Assembly (NCBI GenBank): GCA_947623595.1
Contig: CANQHC010000003.1
Coordinates: forward strand, 25,202 to 89,201
DNA: 64,000 nt
Origin: an uncultured Clostridia bacterium
GTDB taxonomy: Bacteria; Bacillota; Clostridia; TANB77; CAG-508
Direction: 5' to 3'
Positions within the stretch are counted from its first letter, which is position 1. Each line of letters starts with the position of its first letter. This document shows, piece by piece, positions 1 to 7,994 of this stretch. The position numbers and the translations under genes are program-made. A model generated the notes under the pieces. That model did not search any database. It was given only the letters and a program-made list of their open reading frames with translations, and was not told where the DNA came from.

Positions 1-440
1 TTGCCACATTACATTTTTTCTATCAAGATCAGTATGACTAATAATTAAATTATCATTAGCATATCTAACAGCTTTATTTGATTTTTCGTTTAGTTCATAT
101 AGTAAATCAATATTTTTTATTTTCTTCATTTGCCAATTTCAAATAGTTATTCCATTCAAATTGTTTTGTATTAATATTTTTTCTTCTATTATCTTCAATT
201 TTCGAAAAATTAATATTATGAATTTTTGCTAATTCTTCTCCTATTATTTTACAATGTTCTTCAGTTATTTGTTCAGCTTTTAAAATTTTACCTTCTAGCC
301 AATCAAAAGCCATGAAATATCTATTGTTTATTTTTTTCATAATATCATCATTTTTTAATTTTATAGCTCCTATAGCTGTTATGCCATTTTCTTTTGCAAT
401 GTCAGTCACCTTTTCTGAAAATACAAAATTTGAATATGCC
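1..440 (-). pseudogene. Aminoglycoside/choline phosphotransferase-family fragment, frameshifted and cut by the window edge
   Basis: The minus strand encodes part of an APH-type small-molecule kinase. The piece from about 409 down to 107 holds the hinge-like stretch FMAFDWLEGK and the helix EELAKIHNINF, then stops at TGA. Reading on after skipping one base in an A-run near 110-120 restores an open frame to base 1. That frame contains HTDLDRKN, which matches the APH catalytic-loop motif HxDxxxxN. The N-terminal nucleotide-binding lobe is missing: the frame can be followed only to about 440, where it runs into the end of a truncated acetyltransferase. The rest of the gene lies outside the window. 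The loss of the front and the A-run frameshift suggest a decaying gene; the A-run change could also be a sequencing error. Substrate unknown. Confidence 0.6.
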
Positions 441-714
441 TCTTGCCTTTTCCTTGATATTTTTTATATATTCTAAATGCTTCTAAATAAACTCTTTTAT
501 TTGGTATAGTTTCTGTTTCCAACTCATGATTTTTGTAGTTTACAGTTATTTCTCCAATGATACTTTCATTATTTTCAATTATAAAAACATCTATTTCTTG
601 TTTTATTAACTCTTCTACTCTCTTATTCTTATATTTAATCCACATTTTTTCATTATCTGGAAACAACTTTTTTAATTTTTCAAATTCTTCTATTTTTATT
701 TTTCTAAATTCCAT
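406..714 (-). pseudogene. Truncated GNAT acetyltransferase
   Basis: The 102-residue product resembles the front two-thirds of a GNAT N-acetyltransferase: a start like MEFRKIKIEEFEKLK, strands around FIIENNESIIGEITVNY, and the acetyl-CoA loop beginning at KYQGKGKR. In GNAT proteins the Q/RxxGxG/A loop is followed by a long helix and two to three more strands (usually 140-180 residues in all). Here the similarity ends just after QGKG and the frame stops within 12 codons. The next readable sequence belongs to a different family (phosphotransferase), so a deletion has probably joined the two genes near 440. Likely inactive. Confidence 0.6.
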
Positions 715-731
715 TATTTTTCCAATCTATA

Positions 732-1271
732 TTATTTTAATTTTTTTATAAATTTTATTAACTCTTTTGTTGCTTCTTCTGGCAATTTTCCATTTATATC
801 AAATTTATTTTCTATCTTACCATATATTTTTTTATAATATGCAATATCTTTTTTTATATCTTTAAGATAATATTCTTGTTCTTCAATATTACTTATATTA
901 ATTGGGTATATTTTATCCTCTTCATCTGCATATACAAGTCTTTTCAATATATTTTCAGGCTTATCTTGAATTTGAATTGCTAATATATCTTTATCTTTTA
1001 TTATATCATTAATAAATCTGGAGTAATTTATTACAGAAACTGCAATAACAACATTATCAACATATTTATCTATAATTTTCCTTAAAATATCCCCTCTTCT
1101 TTTATGCCTTTCATAATCAAATGGATACTCTAATTTAAAATTATCTATTTTTCCATATTGTTTTTTTATTTCTTCATCTAAATCATCAAAATCATATCCT
1201 ATTTTTTTACTCAATAGCTTACCTATTGTAGATTTTCCAACGTTTGATATTCCAAATAATAAAATTTTCAT
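732..1271 (-). CDS. Shikimate-kinase-like P-loop kinase
   Basis: The 179-residue protein starts with a strand and the Walker A motif GISNVGKST (residues about 7-15), followed by a DDLDEE acidic stretch near residue 30, as in shikimate kinase/gluconate kinase-like small P-loop enzymes. A charged stretch with RHKRRGD around residue 55 could be the substrate-binding arginine region. The length fits the family (160-190). It has a ribosome site AAGGGA before ATG. It stands alone between degraded genes and a mobile module, not in an aromatic-amino-acid operon, so the real substrate is open. It could be an adenylate/shikimate kinase relative of unknown role. Confidence 0.55.
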   Translation of the reverse strand: MKILLFGISNVGKSTIGKLLSKKIGYDFDDLDEEIKKQYGKIDNFKLEYPFDYERHKRRGDILRKIIDKYVDNVVIAVSVINYSRFINDIIKDKDILAIQIQDKPENILKRLVYADEEDKIYPINISNIEEQEYYLKDIKKDIAYYKKIYGKIENKFDINGKLPEEATKELIKFIKKLK

Positions 1272-1351
1272 ATTTCCCTTTTAATTTTTTATAACCTTAT
1301 AATACTAATTGCTCATATTCTAACATAATTACTATATTGTAAAATTAAAAA

Positions 1352-1375
1352 TTCCTCGTACTTTCATACGAGGAA
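1352..1375 (-). terminator. Orphan intrinsic terminator, minus strand
   Basis: A perfect 9-bp stem (1352-1360 with 1367-1375) has a 6-base loop. On the minus strand it is followed by TTTTTAATTTT. No minus-strand gene is seen just upstream (above 1376), so it may be the remnant end of a lost gene from the mobile module, or it may insulate the kinase-like gene. Confidence 0.5.
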
Positions 1376-1376
1376 C

Positions 1377-1442
1377 GTGTATTCTTTCGTGCCGGTACAC
1401 AATATAAAATATATTGCACGGCAAATGTATTCTAAATACATT
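1377..1442. repeat. Cluster of short inverted repeats at the edge of the integrase module
   Basis: Two or three short dyads lie end to end: GTGTA (1377-1381) with TACAC (1396-1400), TGCCG (1390-1394) with CGGCA (1419-1423), and AATGTAT (1424-1430) with ATACATT (1436-1442). The first two interleave, so they cannot all form at once. This is the kind of arrangement seen at recombination or processing sites, but the function is not established. Confidence 0.4.
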
Positions 1443-1580
1443 ATAATATATATTATGCACTAAAGTCAAGAAAAATACTCAATTTTTTATAAACATTTTT
1501 TGCGTTACTTTTTAACATATTTGGTAGTTTTTTTATCGTTTCATAATGTTATTTTTTTCTATTTTTCAAATTTTGAAAAA

Positions 1581-1680
1581 TGTTACAATGTAACAAAAAT
1601 GTAACTTTAATTAATTTTTTTGAAATTCTAAAACATTGCAATTACTGTGTTACAAGGCTTTGCGTTACAATGTAACGCAA
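1581..1680. promoter_or_regulatory. Two related palindromes, operator or replication-type sites
   Basis: A dyad of the form TGTTACA-A-TGTAACA lies at 1581-1595. A longer perfect palindrome, core TGCGTTACAATGTAACGCA, lies at 1661-1679 and extends one pair on each side. Both share GTTACAATGTAAC. Single half-sites recur at 1501 (TGCGTTAC) and 1648 (TGTTAC). The stretch is non-coding and lies 200-300 bases upstream of the excisionase/integrase genes. Repeated dyads of one sequence suggest a dimeric DNA-binding protein, perhaps the element's own repressor; no such gene remains here. Confidence 0.6.
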
Positions 1681-1747
1681 ATGAAACGTAATGGTAACGG
1701 AGAGAAAGAGATAGAACTAGATTTATAGTTAGAGAAAGAGCAAAATG

Positions 1748-1772
1748 AAACTAAACTAAACCAAACTAAACT
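1748..1772. repeat. Short direct repeat tract (AAACTA/AAACCA)
   Basis: Four to five imperfect copies of a five-to-six-base unit (ACTAA/CCAAA) follow each other directly upstream of the 37-base repeat at 1786. Non-coding. It could be iteron-like or just low complexity. Confidence 0.35.
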
Positions 1773-1785
1773 TTTTAATATTTAA

Positions 1786-1822
1786 CATAATTTTTTGCAA
1801 AAACATTGCAAAATCCTGCAGT
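1786..1822 (+). repeat. 37-base repeat, copy 1 (inverted copy at 63774-63811)
   Basis: This stretch runs from CATAATTTTTTGC to AAAATCCTGCAGT. It is nearly identical (one mismatch and one base in an A-run) to the reverse complement of 63774-63811. It contains two internal TTGCAAAA half-repeats. It sits immediately upstream of the excisionase/integrase genes, so it may be the regulatory or terminal sequence of an integrative element family. Confidence 0.75.
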
Positions 1823-1879
1823 ATACTTTTAGAAATTATCTTGTTATACTTCTTTTATAATACTTATTGGAGGTTCACT

Positions 1880-2014
1880 ATGAATAATAATTATTATAAA
1901 TCTATGTTTAAAAAATATCCTGATATTGTAAATGTTAAAGAATTGCGAATAATGCTAGGTGGTATCAGTAAAAAATTAGCTTATCATTTACTGCAAAAAT
2001 CTATGGTATTATAA
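1880..2014 (+). CDS. Excisionase-like helix-turn-helix protein, apparently shortened
   Basis: This 44-codon ORF follows a clear GGAGG site (1869-1873) and encodes a MerR/excisionase-type DNA-binding start: YPDIVNVKELRIML, then GGISKKLAYHLLQKS. In the helix_turn_helix_17/excisionase family this is followed by a wing of about 20 residues (a gene-specific strand and IPKxxL). Here the protein ends with MVL straight after the recognition helix. It sits 57 bases before the tyrosine recombinase, the usual place for an excision factor. Truncation predicts weak or lost excision. Confidence 0.6.
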   Translation: MNNNYYKSMFKKYPDIVNVKELRIMLGGISKKLAYHLLQKSMVL

Positions 2015-2071
2015 TTTTAATATTATAAATAGTAGGTAAATCTAACTCTGTTATGAATGAAAGGAGTTCAT

Positions 2072-3355
2072 ATGCAAAATATAACAGAAAACCTACGCAA
2101 AACAAATATAACTGTTAGCTTACACGAAAAAAATAATATATATCAAGCAGTAATTAATTATAAAGATGATAACAATAAAAGAAAGCAAAAATGGGTATCA
2201 ACTGGAATTAAAGTTGCTCGTGGTAATAAAAGACAAGCTTTGCAAAAAGCTGAAGAATATAGAGAACAGTTTGTAAAATCTTTTAATTTACAAGAACGCA
2301 TTAAAACACAAAATGATGAACAAGAAAGAAAGTATATGTTATTTAGAGAAAAATTGCATATAATTGATTCTCACAAGTTTTATGATGAAAATATTCTTTA
2401 CTTTGACTACTTAAAATTGTGGATTGAAAAAGTTAAAAATAATCTTGAACCTACAACTTATACATCTCATTTACAAATGATTAATTCAAGAATTAAAAAT
2501 TATTTTACTTTAAATCCAATTAAGTTATTAGAATTAACACCTCTACATATTCAAAATTTCTATGATATTCTGCTTGCTGATGGATTAAAACCTACTACTG
2601 TTATTCGTTATCACGCAATAATCAGAAAATCACTTGATTATGCTTTTAAAAATGATTTAATTGTAAATAATCCTGCTGACAAAGTAAAACGTCCTAAGAA
2701 AAATATTTTTGTTGGTTCATTTTATTCTAAAAATGAATTAAGTACACTTTTTGAAAAATCTAAAAATGATCCTCTTCATTTAATTATTTTACTTACAGCT
2801 TTTTATGGATTAAGAAGAAGTGAAGTTTTAGGTTTAAAATGGTCTGCTATTGATTTTGTAAATAAAACTATAACTATTAAACATACAGTTGTAGAAGTTA
2901 AAATTAATGGAAAAAATAAAATTTTAGGAAAAGATAGAACTAAAACGAAATCTAGCCATAGAACTTTGCCTTTAACAGATGAAATTATTATAGCATTAGA
3001 AAATGCAAAGAAACAACAAAAATATTATAAAAGAAAATTCAAGAAAAGCTATAATACAAAATATGAAGAATATGTTTGTTTAAAGCCTGATGGCTCATTA
3101 ATAAAGCCTGATTATGTTACAAGACATTTCCCACTGCTATTGAAAAATAGTGGTTTGAGGCATATCCGTTTTCACGATTTAAGACATTCTTGTGCTAGTT
3201 TATTGTTATCAAAAAATATACCTATGAAAGCTATTCAAGAATGGCTAGGTCATTCTGATTTTTCTACTACTGCTAATATATATGCTCATTTAGATATAAA
3301 TTCTAAATTACTATCTGCTGAGGCTATATCTTCTGCATTTAGTATAAAAAATTAA
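2072..3355 (+). CDS. Tyrosine recombinase (integrase)
   Basis: The 427-residue site-specific recombinase is complete. An arm-binding AP2-like start (about residues 10-55, with KQKWVSTGIK) is followed by a SAM-like core-binding domain (about 95-190) and the catalytic domain. Catalytic residues are visible in order: Arg in YGLRRSEVLGLKW, Lys in the TKSSHRTLPL region, HDLRHS (His-x-x-Arg), LGHSD, and the nucleophilic Tyr in NIYAHL. I chose the ATG at 2072 because AAAGGAG lies 6-7 bases before it; the ATG at 2057 overlaps that site. It forms an operon-like pair with the excisionase-like ORF. No cargo genes are seen, so this may be a stripped-down element. The attachment sites were not identified. 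Confidence 0.9.
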   Translation: MQNITENLRKTNITVSLHEKNNIYQAVINYKDDNNKRKQKWVSTGIKVARGNKRQALQKAEEYREQFVKSFNLQERIKTQNDEQERKYMLFREKLHIIDSHKFYDENILYFDYLKLWIEKVKNNLEPTTYTSHLQMINSRIKNYFTLNPIKLLELTPLHIQNFYDILLADGLKPTTVIRYHAIIRKSLDYAFKNDLIVNNPADKVKRPKKNIFVGSFYSKNELSTLFEKSKNDPLHLIILLTAFYGLRRSEVLGLKWSAIDFVNKTITIKHTVVEVKINGKNKILGKDRTKTKSSHRTLPLTDEIIIALENAKKQQKYYKRKFKKSYNTKYEEYVCLKPDGSLIKPDYVTRHFPLLLKNSGLRHIRFHDLRHSCASLLLSKNIPMKAIQEWLGHSDFSTTANIYAHLDINSKLLSAEAISSAFSIKN

Positions 3356-3356
3356 C

Positions 3357-3389
3357 AAATCTAGTTTTTGATGTTTATAAACTAGATTT
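3357..3389 (+). terminator. Inverted repeat downstream of the integrase
   Basis: A perfect 11-bp dyad, AAATCTAGTTT with AAACTAGATTT, around an 11-base loop begins two bases after the integrase stop. There is no good T-run after it on the plus strand (GCCATAAT), so it may be a weak terminator or a recombination-related dyad at the element end. Confidence 0.5.
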
Positions 3390-3511
3390 GCCATAATAAA
3401 ATTTAATTATATTTATCTAAAATTCTACTTTGGTTAGATTTTAGTTAGATATTAAAAATAATTTTTCTAATATTTAAGCTATCTATCCTTACAGTAAGAA
3501 TGATTTCAAAA

Positions 3512-4904
3512 TTATTTAAGGTTAAGCACTGCCACACACTCCACATGTGATGTGAATGCAAACATATCAACTGGTTGGATTTTTTGTATATTATAATTAT
3601 CTTCTAATTTTTTTAAATCTCTCACCATCGTTGCTGGATTACAACTAATATATATTACTTTTTGTGGCTTTGCATTCAATATATTCATAATAGTATTATC
3701 ATCCAAACCTTTTCTTGGTGGATCCACAAATATAACATCTGGTCTTCCACTTTTACCTAATATATTATTTAAAGTTTTTTCTACATCTCCACATAAAAAT
3801 TCTATATTTGGAATTTCATTAATCTTAGCATTTTCTTTTGCATCTTTTATAGCATCTTCTACTATTTCAATTCCATATACTTTTTTTGCCATTTTAGAAG
3901 CAAAAATTCCAATTGTACCTATTCCACAATATAAGTCCAATACCACTTCATTTCCTTGTAATTTTGCATATTCTATTGCTTTTTGATATAAAATTTCAGT
4001 TTGAATTGGATTTGTTTGATAAAAGGAGTTTGGTGATATTTTAAATATATATTCTCCTAACTTATCATAAATATATCCCGTTCCGTATATATTAATATTT
4101 TCTGTTTCTAATACCACATTAGTATTTTTTGTATTGATATTTTTAACAATAGTTTTTATTTGATAATTTTGTAACCTTGAATTTGATTCAAATTCCTTCA
4201 AAATTGTATCTATTAGTTCTTGCTCTTTAGGAATATTTTTGCCATTAACTACAACTATACACATTACTTCTTTTGTTTTTAATCCTACCTTTACTACAAT
4301 GTGTCTAATAAGTCCGCTTTCCAGTTTGCTCATTGTAAACCGTAATGTTATTGTCTTTTATAAATTTTACTATTGTTTTTGAAATTAATTCTGAAATTGG
4401 ATTTTGAATAAGACAATTTTCCATAGGAATTATTTCATGTGTTCTTTGTGCAAATATTCCAACTTTAGGGTTTCCTTCTTTATCTATTCCAATTGGATAC
4501 TGTGCTTTATTTCTATAATGAAATGGATTTTCCATTCCTATTGTTGCTTCTACATTTATTTTTTTATTTAAAGTTTTATTTACTAAATTTTGAACTATTT
4601 CACGCTTTATTTCTAAAGTTGATTTATAATTTATATGTCTTAAACTACATCCTCCGCACCTTTTATATGTGAAACAATCCGGTTCAATTCTATCTGGTGA
4701 TTTTTCTAAGATTTCTATTATTTTTCCAAATGCATGCGAACTAGTTACTTTTAATATCAAGATTTTACATTTTTCACCTTTTATTGCTCCAGGAATAAAA
4801 ATAGTATAATTATCTATTTTTGCTATTCCCTCACCTTCAAAACCATTGTCTATAATTTTGGCTATATATTCTTTATTTTTTTCTACTGGTATATTTTCTT
4901 TCAT
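3512..4904 (-). CDS. rlmD: 23S rRNA (uracil-C5)-methyltransferase, split by a +1 frameshift at CGG
   Basis: An RNA m5U methyltransferase of the RumA/RlmD type. The front part (4904 to about 4314) has an N-terminal TRAM-like barrel and four cysteines, C77, C83, C86 (in CFTYKRCGGC) and C164, for a 4Fe-4S cluster. The rear part (to 3512) has the SAM site DLYCGIGTIGIF, the catalytic cysteine in YISCNPATM and a conserved end HVECVAVL. The zero frame ends NEQTGK-RTY-stop; the family expects TGKGLIRH. Skipping the C of the CGG codon at 4316-4314 gives exactly GLIRHIV and a 463-residue protein of normal size. The second frame has an overlapping ATG, but no ribosome site is evident and each half alone lacks an essential part. 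Either translation shifts frame here or the gene is broken. RlmCD is another possible name. Confidence 0.85.
4313..4316 (-). other. Putative +1 frameshift site in rlmD (AAG CGG A)
   Basis: The zero-frame codons are AAG CGG ACT TAT TAG. Skipping one C gives AAG, GGA, CTT, ATT, AGA, CAC, which restores the conserved GLIRH. The same CGGA arrangement marks the breaks in queA and the TIGR04086-like gene. Confidence 0.6.
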
Positions 4905-4964
4905 TTTTTAATAGATGGCTAGACTAAAGTTTCCATCATATCCTTTCATAAAATTTTTATACTT

Positions 4965-5540
4965 TTATATATATTGTTTTATTTGATCATATAATTTACT
5001 AGTTGGTAACCCCATAACAGAATGATAGTTGCCATTAATTTTTGTTATATATACAGCAAATTTTCCCTGTATTGCATAAGCACCTGCTTTGTCCATAGCC
5101 TCACCAGAATCAATCCATTTCTTTATTTCCTCATCAGTCATATCTTTCATTTCAATTTCTGTAATGTCATAATCTAAATATTTACTTTTTATACCTTTTT
5201 CTTCCTTTAAAACACATATACTTGTAATCACTTGATGCAGACCTAATTTTAATTCTTTTATCATTTCAAAAGCTTCTGTTTCTGTTTTTGGCTTTCCATA
5301 TATTTTTCCATTTTTTACAACTAAAGTGTCAGAACCTATTACAATACGTTCCCCAGTAGTTTCATCAAAAACAGCTTTTGCTTTGTTATATGCTAATTTT
5401 TTAGATTGTTCTTCTATGGATAAATCTTTCTTTAAGCTTTCATCTACATTACTTACCATAACATCAAATTTTTTAATTCCAATTAGTTCTAATAATTCTT
5501 TTCTTCTAGGCGACTTTGAAGCCAATATAATTCTCATCAT
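4965..5540 (-). CDS. maf: Maf-family nucleoside triphosphate pyrophosphatase
   Basis: The 191-residue cytosolic enzyme hydrolyses non-canonical or modified NTPs to the monophosphate and PPi. It has the Maf signature at the N terminus, ILASKSPRRKELL (residues 5-17), the catalytic Asp region GSDTLV (about 70), and the GKP and DKAGAYAIQG motifs. The length is normal (about 190). AAAGGAG precedes two adjacent ATGs; either could start the protein. The gene lies between rlmD and the SpoIVB-like gene on the same strand, a neighbourhood often linked to septum and mreB genes elsewhere but not here. Confidence 0.9.
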   Translation of the reverse strand: MMRIILASKSPRRKELLELIGIKKFDVMVSNVDESLKKDLSIEEQSKKLAYNKAKAVFDETTGERIVIGSDTLVVKNGKIYGKPKTETEAFEMIKELKLGLHQVITSICVLKEEKGIKSKYLDYDITEIEMKDMTDEEIKKWIDSGEAMDKAGAYAIQGKFAVYITKINGNYHSVMGLPTSKLYDQIKQYI

Positions 5541-5595
5541 TATTCTCCTTTTACATATTACTTAGATTACTATAACATATCTAATAAAAAAATTA

Positions 5596-5617
5596 AAGAG
5601 ATGTATCAACATCTCTT
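5596..5617 (-). terminator. Intrinsic terminator after the SpoIVB-like gene
   Basis: A 9-bp stem (AAGAGATGT with ACATCTCTT) has a 4-base loop and is followed on the minus strand by TTAATTTTTTT. It ends the spoIVB-like transcript before maf. Confidence 0.75.
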
Positions 5618-5639
5618 CTGCTTTTTCTAAGTAATAAGC

Positions 5640-6380
5640 TTATATTAGTTTATCTATAAAAATGGCATAAGCATTTTTAGGATTTCTATTGTTAACATAA
5701 TTTATCGCTCCTATAAGCTTTCCATTTTGCACAATTGGAGCTCCACTCATCCCCTGTACAATCCCTCCTGTTTTTCCTATTAATTCCTCATCAATCACTT
5801 TTAATTTAATATTTTTATTTATATCAAAATGATTAAAACCTGTAATTTCTATTTTATAACTTTCTAAACCTTTACCATTTAAGTTAATATAAATATCCGC
5901 TTCTCCTTTTTGAATTTCATATCTGCTTGCAGTTTCAATTTCTTTATACTCCTCTAAGTTAATATTATCCATTACTCCAAAGGCTCCATATTGGCTATTT
6001 GAAATTACTTCTCCTATTTTATTGTTTCTGTCCATAACTGCATTAATAGTTCCTACCAAGTTTTTATCACTTTTTCCTATCCCTTTTAAATTAACCTGAT
6101 AACAAGGTCCTGTTAAGTTAGATTTTTCACTTTTAGTTATAATAGGATGACCTACCGCTGCAAATTCACAACTTTCTTTCTCTATAAAAGTTACTGTTGC
6201 TACTTTTTTAGCAGATGTTGGTACTAAATTAGCATTATTATTATCCTCTTCATCATTTTCTAATTCAAATCCAACAATATCTCCTGCCAACAATACTGTT
6301 TTTGTTTTAGAGTATGGCATTAAAATGTTTATTGAAAAAATTAAAAATAATATAATAATCAAAGCAAATATTTTTTTCAT
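5640..6380 (-). CDS. SpoIVB-like serine protease (S55), without a PDZ domain
   Basis: One N-terminal membrane segment (residues 4-22) is followed by an S55 peptidase domain. Visible motifs are AAVGHPI with the catalytic His (about residue 77) and GGIVQGMSGAPI with the catalytic Ser (about 213-216). In Bacillus, SpoIVB is about 425 residues, carries a PDZ domain before the protease, and signals from forespore to mother cell by cutting SpoIVFA. This protein is 246 residues and goes almost straight from the membrane anchor into the protease, so the PDZ domain is absent. Either PDZ-independent control has evolved or this is a paralogue with another target. A shine site AAAGGAA precedes the ATG. 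Confidence 0.75.
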   Translation of the reverse strand: MKKIFALIIILFLIFSINILMPYSKTKTVLLAGDIVGFELENDEEDNNNANLVPTSAKKVATVTFIEKESCEFAAVGHPIITKSEKSNLTGPCYQVNLKGIGKSDKNLVGTINAVMDRNNKIGEVISNSQYGAFGVMDNINLEEYKEIETASRYEIQKGEADIYINLNGKGLESYKIEITGFNHFDINKNIKLKVIDEELIGKTGGIVQGMSGAPIVQNGKLIGAINYVNNRNPKNAYAIFIDKLI

Positions 6381-6559
6381 TTATCATAACTTCCTTTATT
6401 GTTATATCTCTTCCATGTTATTCTCTTTTGTACCTATTTTATCTCTAGCCAATTTTTTTCTTTCTATTGTATTTGCTTTATATTGTTCATCTTATATAAT
6501 CTTAAATTATTTTCTTATTATATCATCAAGTAATATATTTTTTCAAGTATATACACATT

Positions 6560-7126
6560 TTACTTTTTCAATTGTAAACCATCTTTAAATGCCTCTCCTA
6601 CTCTTTCTCCTACTTTATAATATCCATGAGTATATGGATCAAATGCAATAGCATCTACTAATTTAATACTAACATTATCTCCATCCATTACACTTTCATC
6701 AGCTGTTACATTTACTATTTTTCCAATCACTCCACAACCATATTGATCATCCTGATATTCTATAAACTCACATTCCATGCATATTGGAAATTCATTTATA
6801 ATCGGAGCATCTACAATTTCAGATTTTGTTGCAGTTAGCTTACTAGTTTCAAACTTATTTGGAGTATCATTGCCTGATGTTATTCCGAAATAATCAGCCT
6901 CTATAACATGTTTACTATCTGCAATGCTCACTGTAAAAGCTTTTCTTTGCTTAATATTTTTAACAGTTTTATGTGTTTGTGTTAAATTAAGTATCACATA
7001 ATCTCTTTCTAGCATTGTTCCCCATGCTGCATTCATAACGTCAATAGTTCCATCATCATTATATGTTGCTATCATTAATACTGGCATTGGAAATATTGCT
7101 TCAGTAGTTTTAATATTTTTTCTCAT
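6560..7126 (-). CDS. Flavin reductase-like FMN-binding protein
   Basis: The 188-residue protein is of the flavin-reductase/flavoredoxin split-barrel family. It has the N-terminal PMPVLMIATYNDDGTIDVMNAAW region, the FMN-binding TQTHKTVKNIKQRKAF segment around residues 50-65, and the typical CEFIEYQDDQYGCGVIGKIV strand pair. The C-terminal YTHGYYKVGERVG is characteristic. It probably uses FMN in electron transfer or as NAD(P)H:flavin oxidoreductase; the physiological partner is not evident. Monocistronic, with a good ribosome site (AGGAGG before ATG). Confidence 0.85.
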   Translation of the reverse strand: MRKNIKTTEAIFPMPVLMIATYNDDGTIDVMNAAWGTMLERDYVILNLTQTHKTVKNIKQRKAFTVSIADSKHVIEADYFGITSGNDTPNKFETSKLTATKSEIVDAPIINEFPICMECEFIEYQDDQYGCGVIGKIVNVTADESVMDGDNVSIKLVDAIAFDPYTHGYYKVGERVGEAFKDGLQLKK

Positions 7127-7267
7127 ATTCTTACCTCCTTTTTTGGTATTGTACTATAAATATAAAAAATCATCAAATATTAATATAATAAAATCAAACT
7201 ATATTATTCATCTATCTTACTGGTATAATAAGTCGCCTAATAGCAAACATATTTTCCACATGTAAAA

Positions 7268-7969
7268 TTATCTCAAATCTACTATATCTTTTGTTACTTC
7301 ATCTACATCAACTACATATTTATTTTCATCATCTATATATACAGGAATTTTTTTCATATTACTTTGAGTTATTATATCATGTGGATTCACCCAAATGTTT
7401 TTACTTTTAAATATATATCTTTTATTGTCTCTTGGATTATTCCATTGACAAATTATATTATAAGGATGTGACCCATTTACTGTATATGATGTATTCATAA
7501 CTGTTTCGACATAATCAGCATAGATTAGTTGTCCGTTTTCTCTCAATCTTTTTTCATTCCTTTTATTTTTCATTTTAAAAGCTATTCCTATTACAGCTAT
7601 TATAACAAAAATTAAACCTACTCCTGGAAATATTAATATCATTAAATCTAATGATTTTACCCCTATGTTATTTGGATTATCTTTATCATAATATATTTTT
7701 ATCTCTTTTCCTTCATAAAAACTTGAAGAATAAGCATTTAGCCTTGATTCATATTGCATTCCATCTACATTATAAGAAACATATACTATTCCTTCTCTTC
7801 TTCCATCAGTTCCTTTGTACGATGATATGTCTACAATTGTTCCTATAGTTTCTATCTTATTACTGTAGTCAAATCTATTAATGCCAAAGAATACACCTAT
7901 TGAAATCAATATTATTCCAACGATTATAAAAATAATCCATATTGAATTTTCTATTTTTTTCTCTTTCAT
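7268..7969 (-). CDS. DUF3592-type membrane protein
   Basis: The protein has two membrane segments, near residues 10-30 and about 107-130, flanking an extracytoplasmic beta-rich domain (IGTIVDISSYKG, YVSYNVDGMQYES, IKIYYDKDNP) that resembles DUF3592. A second similar cytosolic domain follows. I start it at the ATG at 7969 because AGAGG abuts the earlier ATG at 7978 and is properly spaced from this one. Function unknown; a single gene between acyltransferase and flavin reductase. Confidence 0.65.
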   Translation of the reverse strand: MKEKKIENSIWIIFIIVGIILISIGVFFGINRFDYSNKIETIGTIVDISSYKGTDGRREGIVYVSYNVDGMQYESRLNAYSSSFYEGKEIKIYYDKDNPNNIGVKSLDLMILIFPGVGLIFVIIAVIGIAFKMKNKRNEKRLRENGQLIYADYVETVMNTSYTVNGSHPYNIICQWNNPRDNKRYIFKSKNIWVNPHDIITQSNMKKIPVYIDDENKYVVDVDEVTKDIVDLR

Positions 7970-7994
7970 TTTATTCATCCTCTACTTTTATAAA

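Noticed and set aside
4305..4333. Separate downstream proteins starting at internal ATGs of rlmD and queA
   Set aside because: No ribosome sites and both halves lack parts needed for activity; the TIGR04086 case has no such ATG at all.
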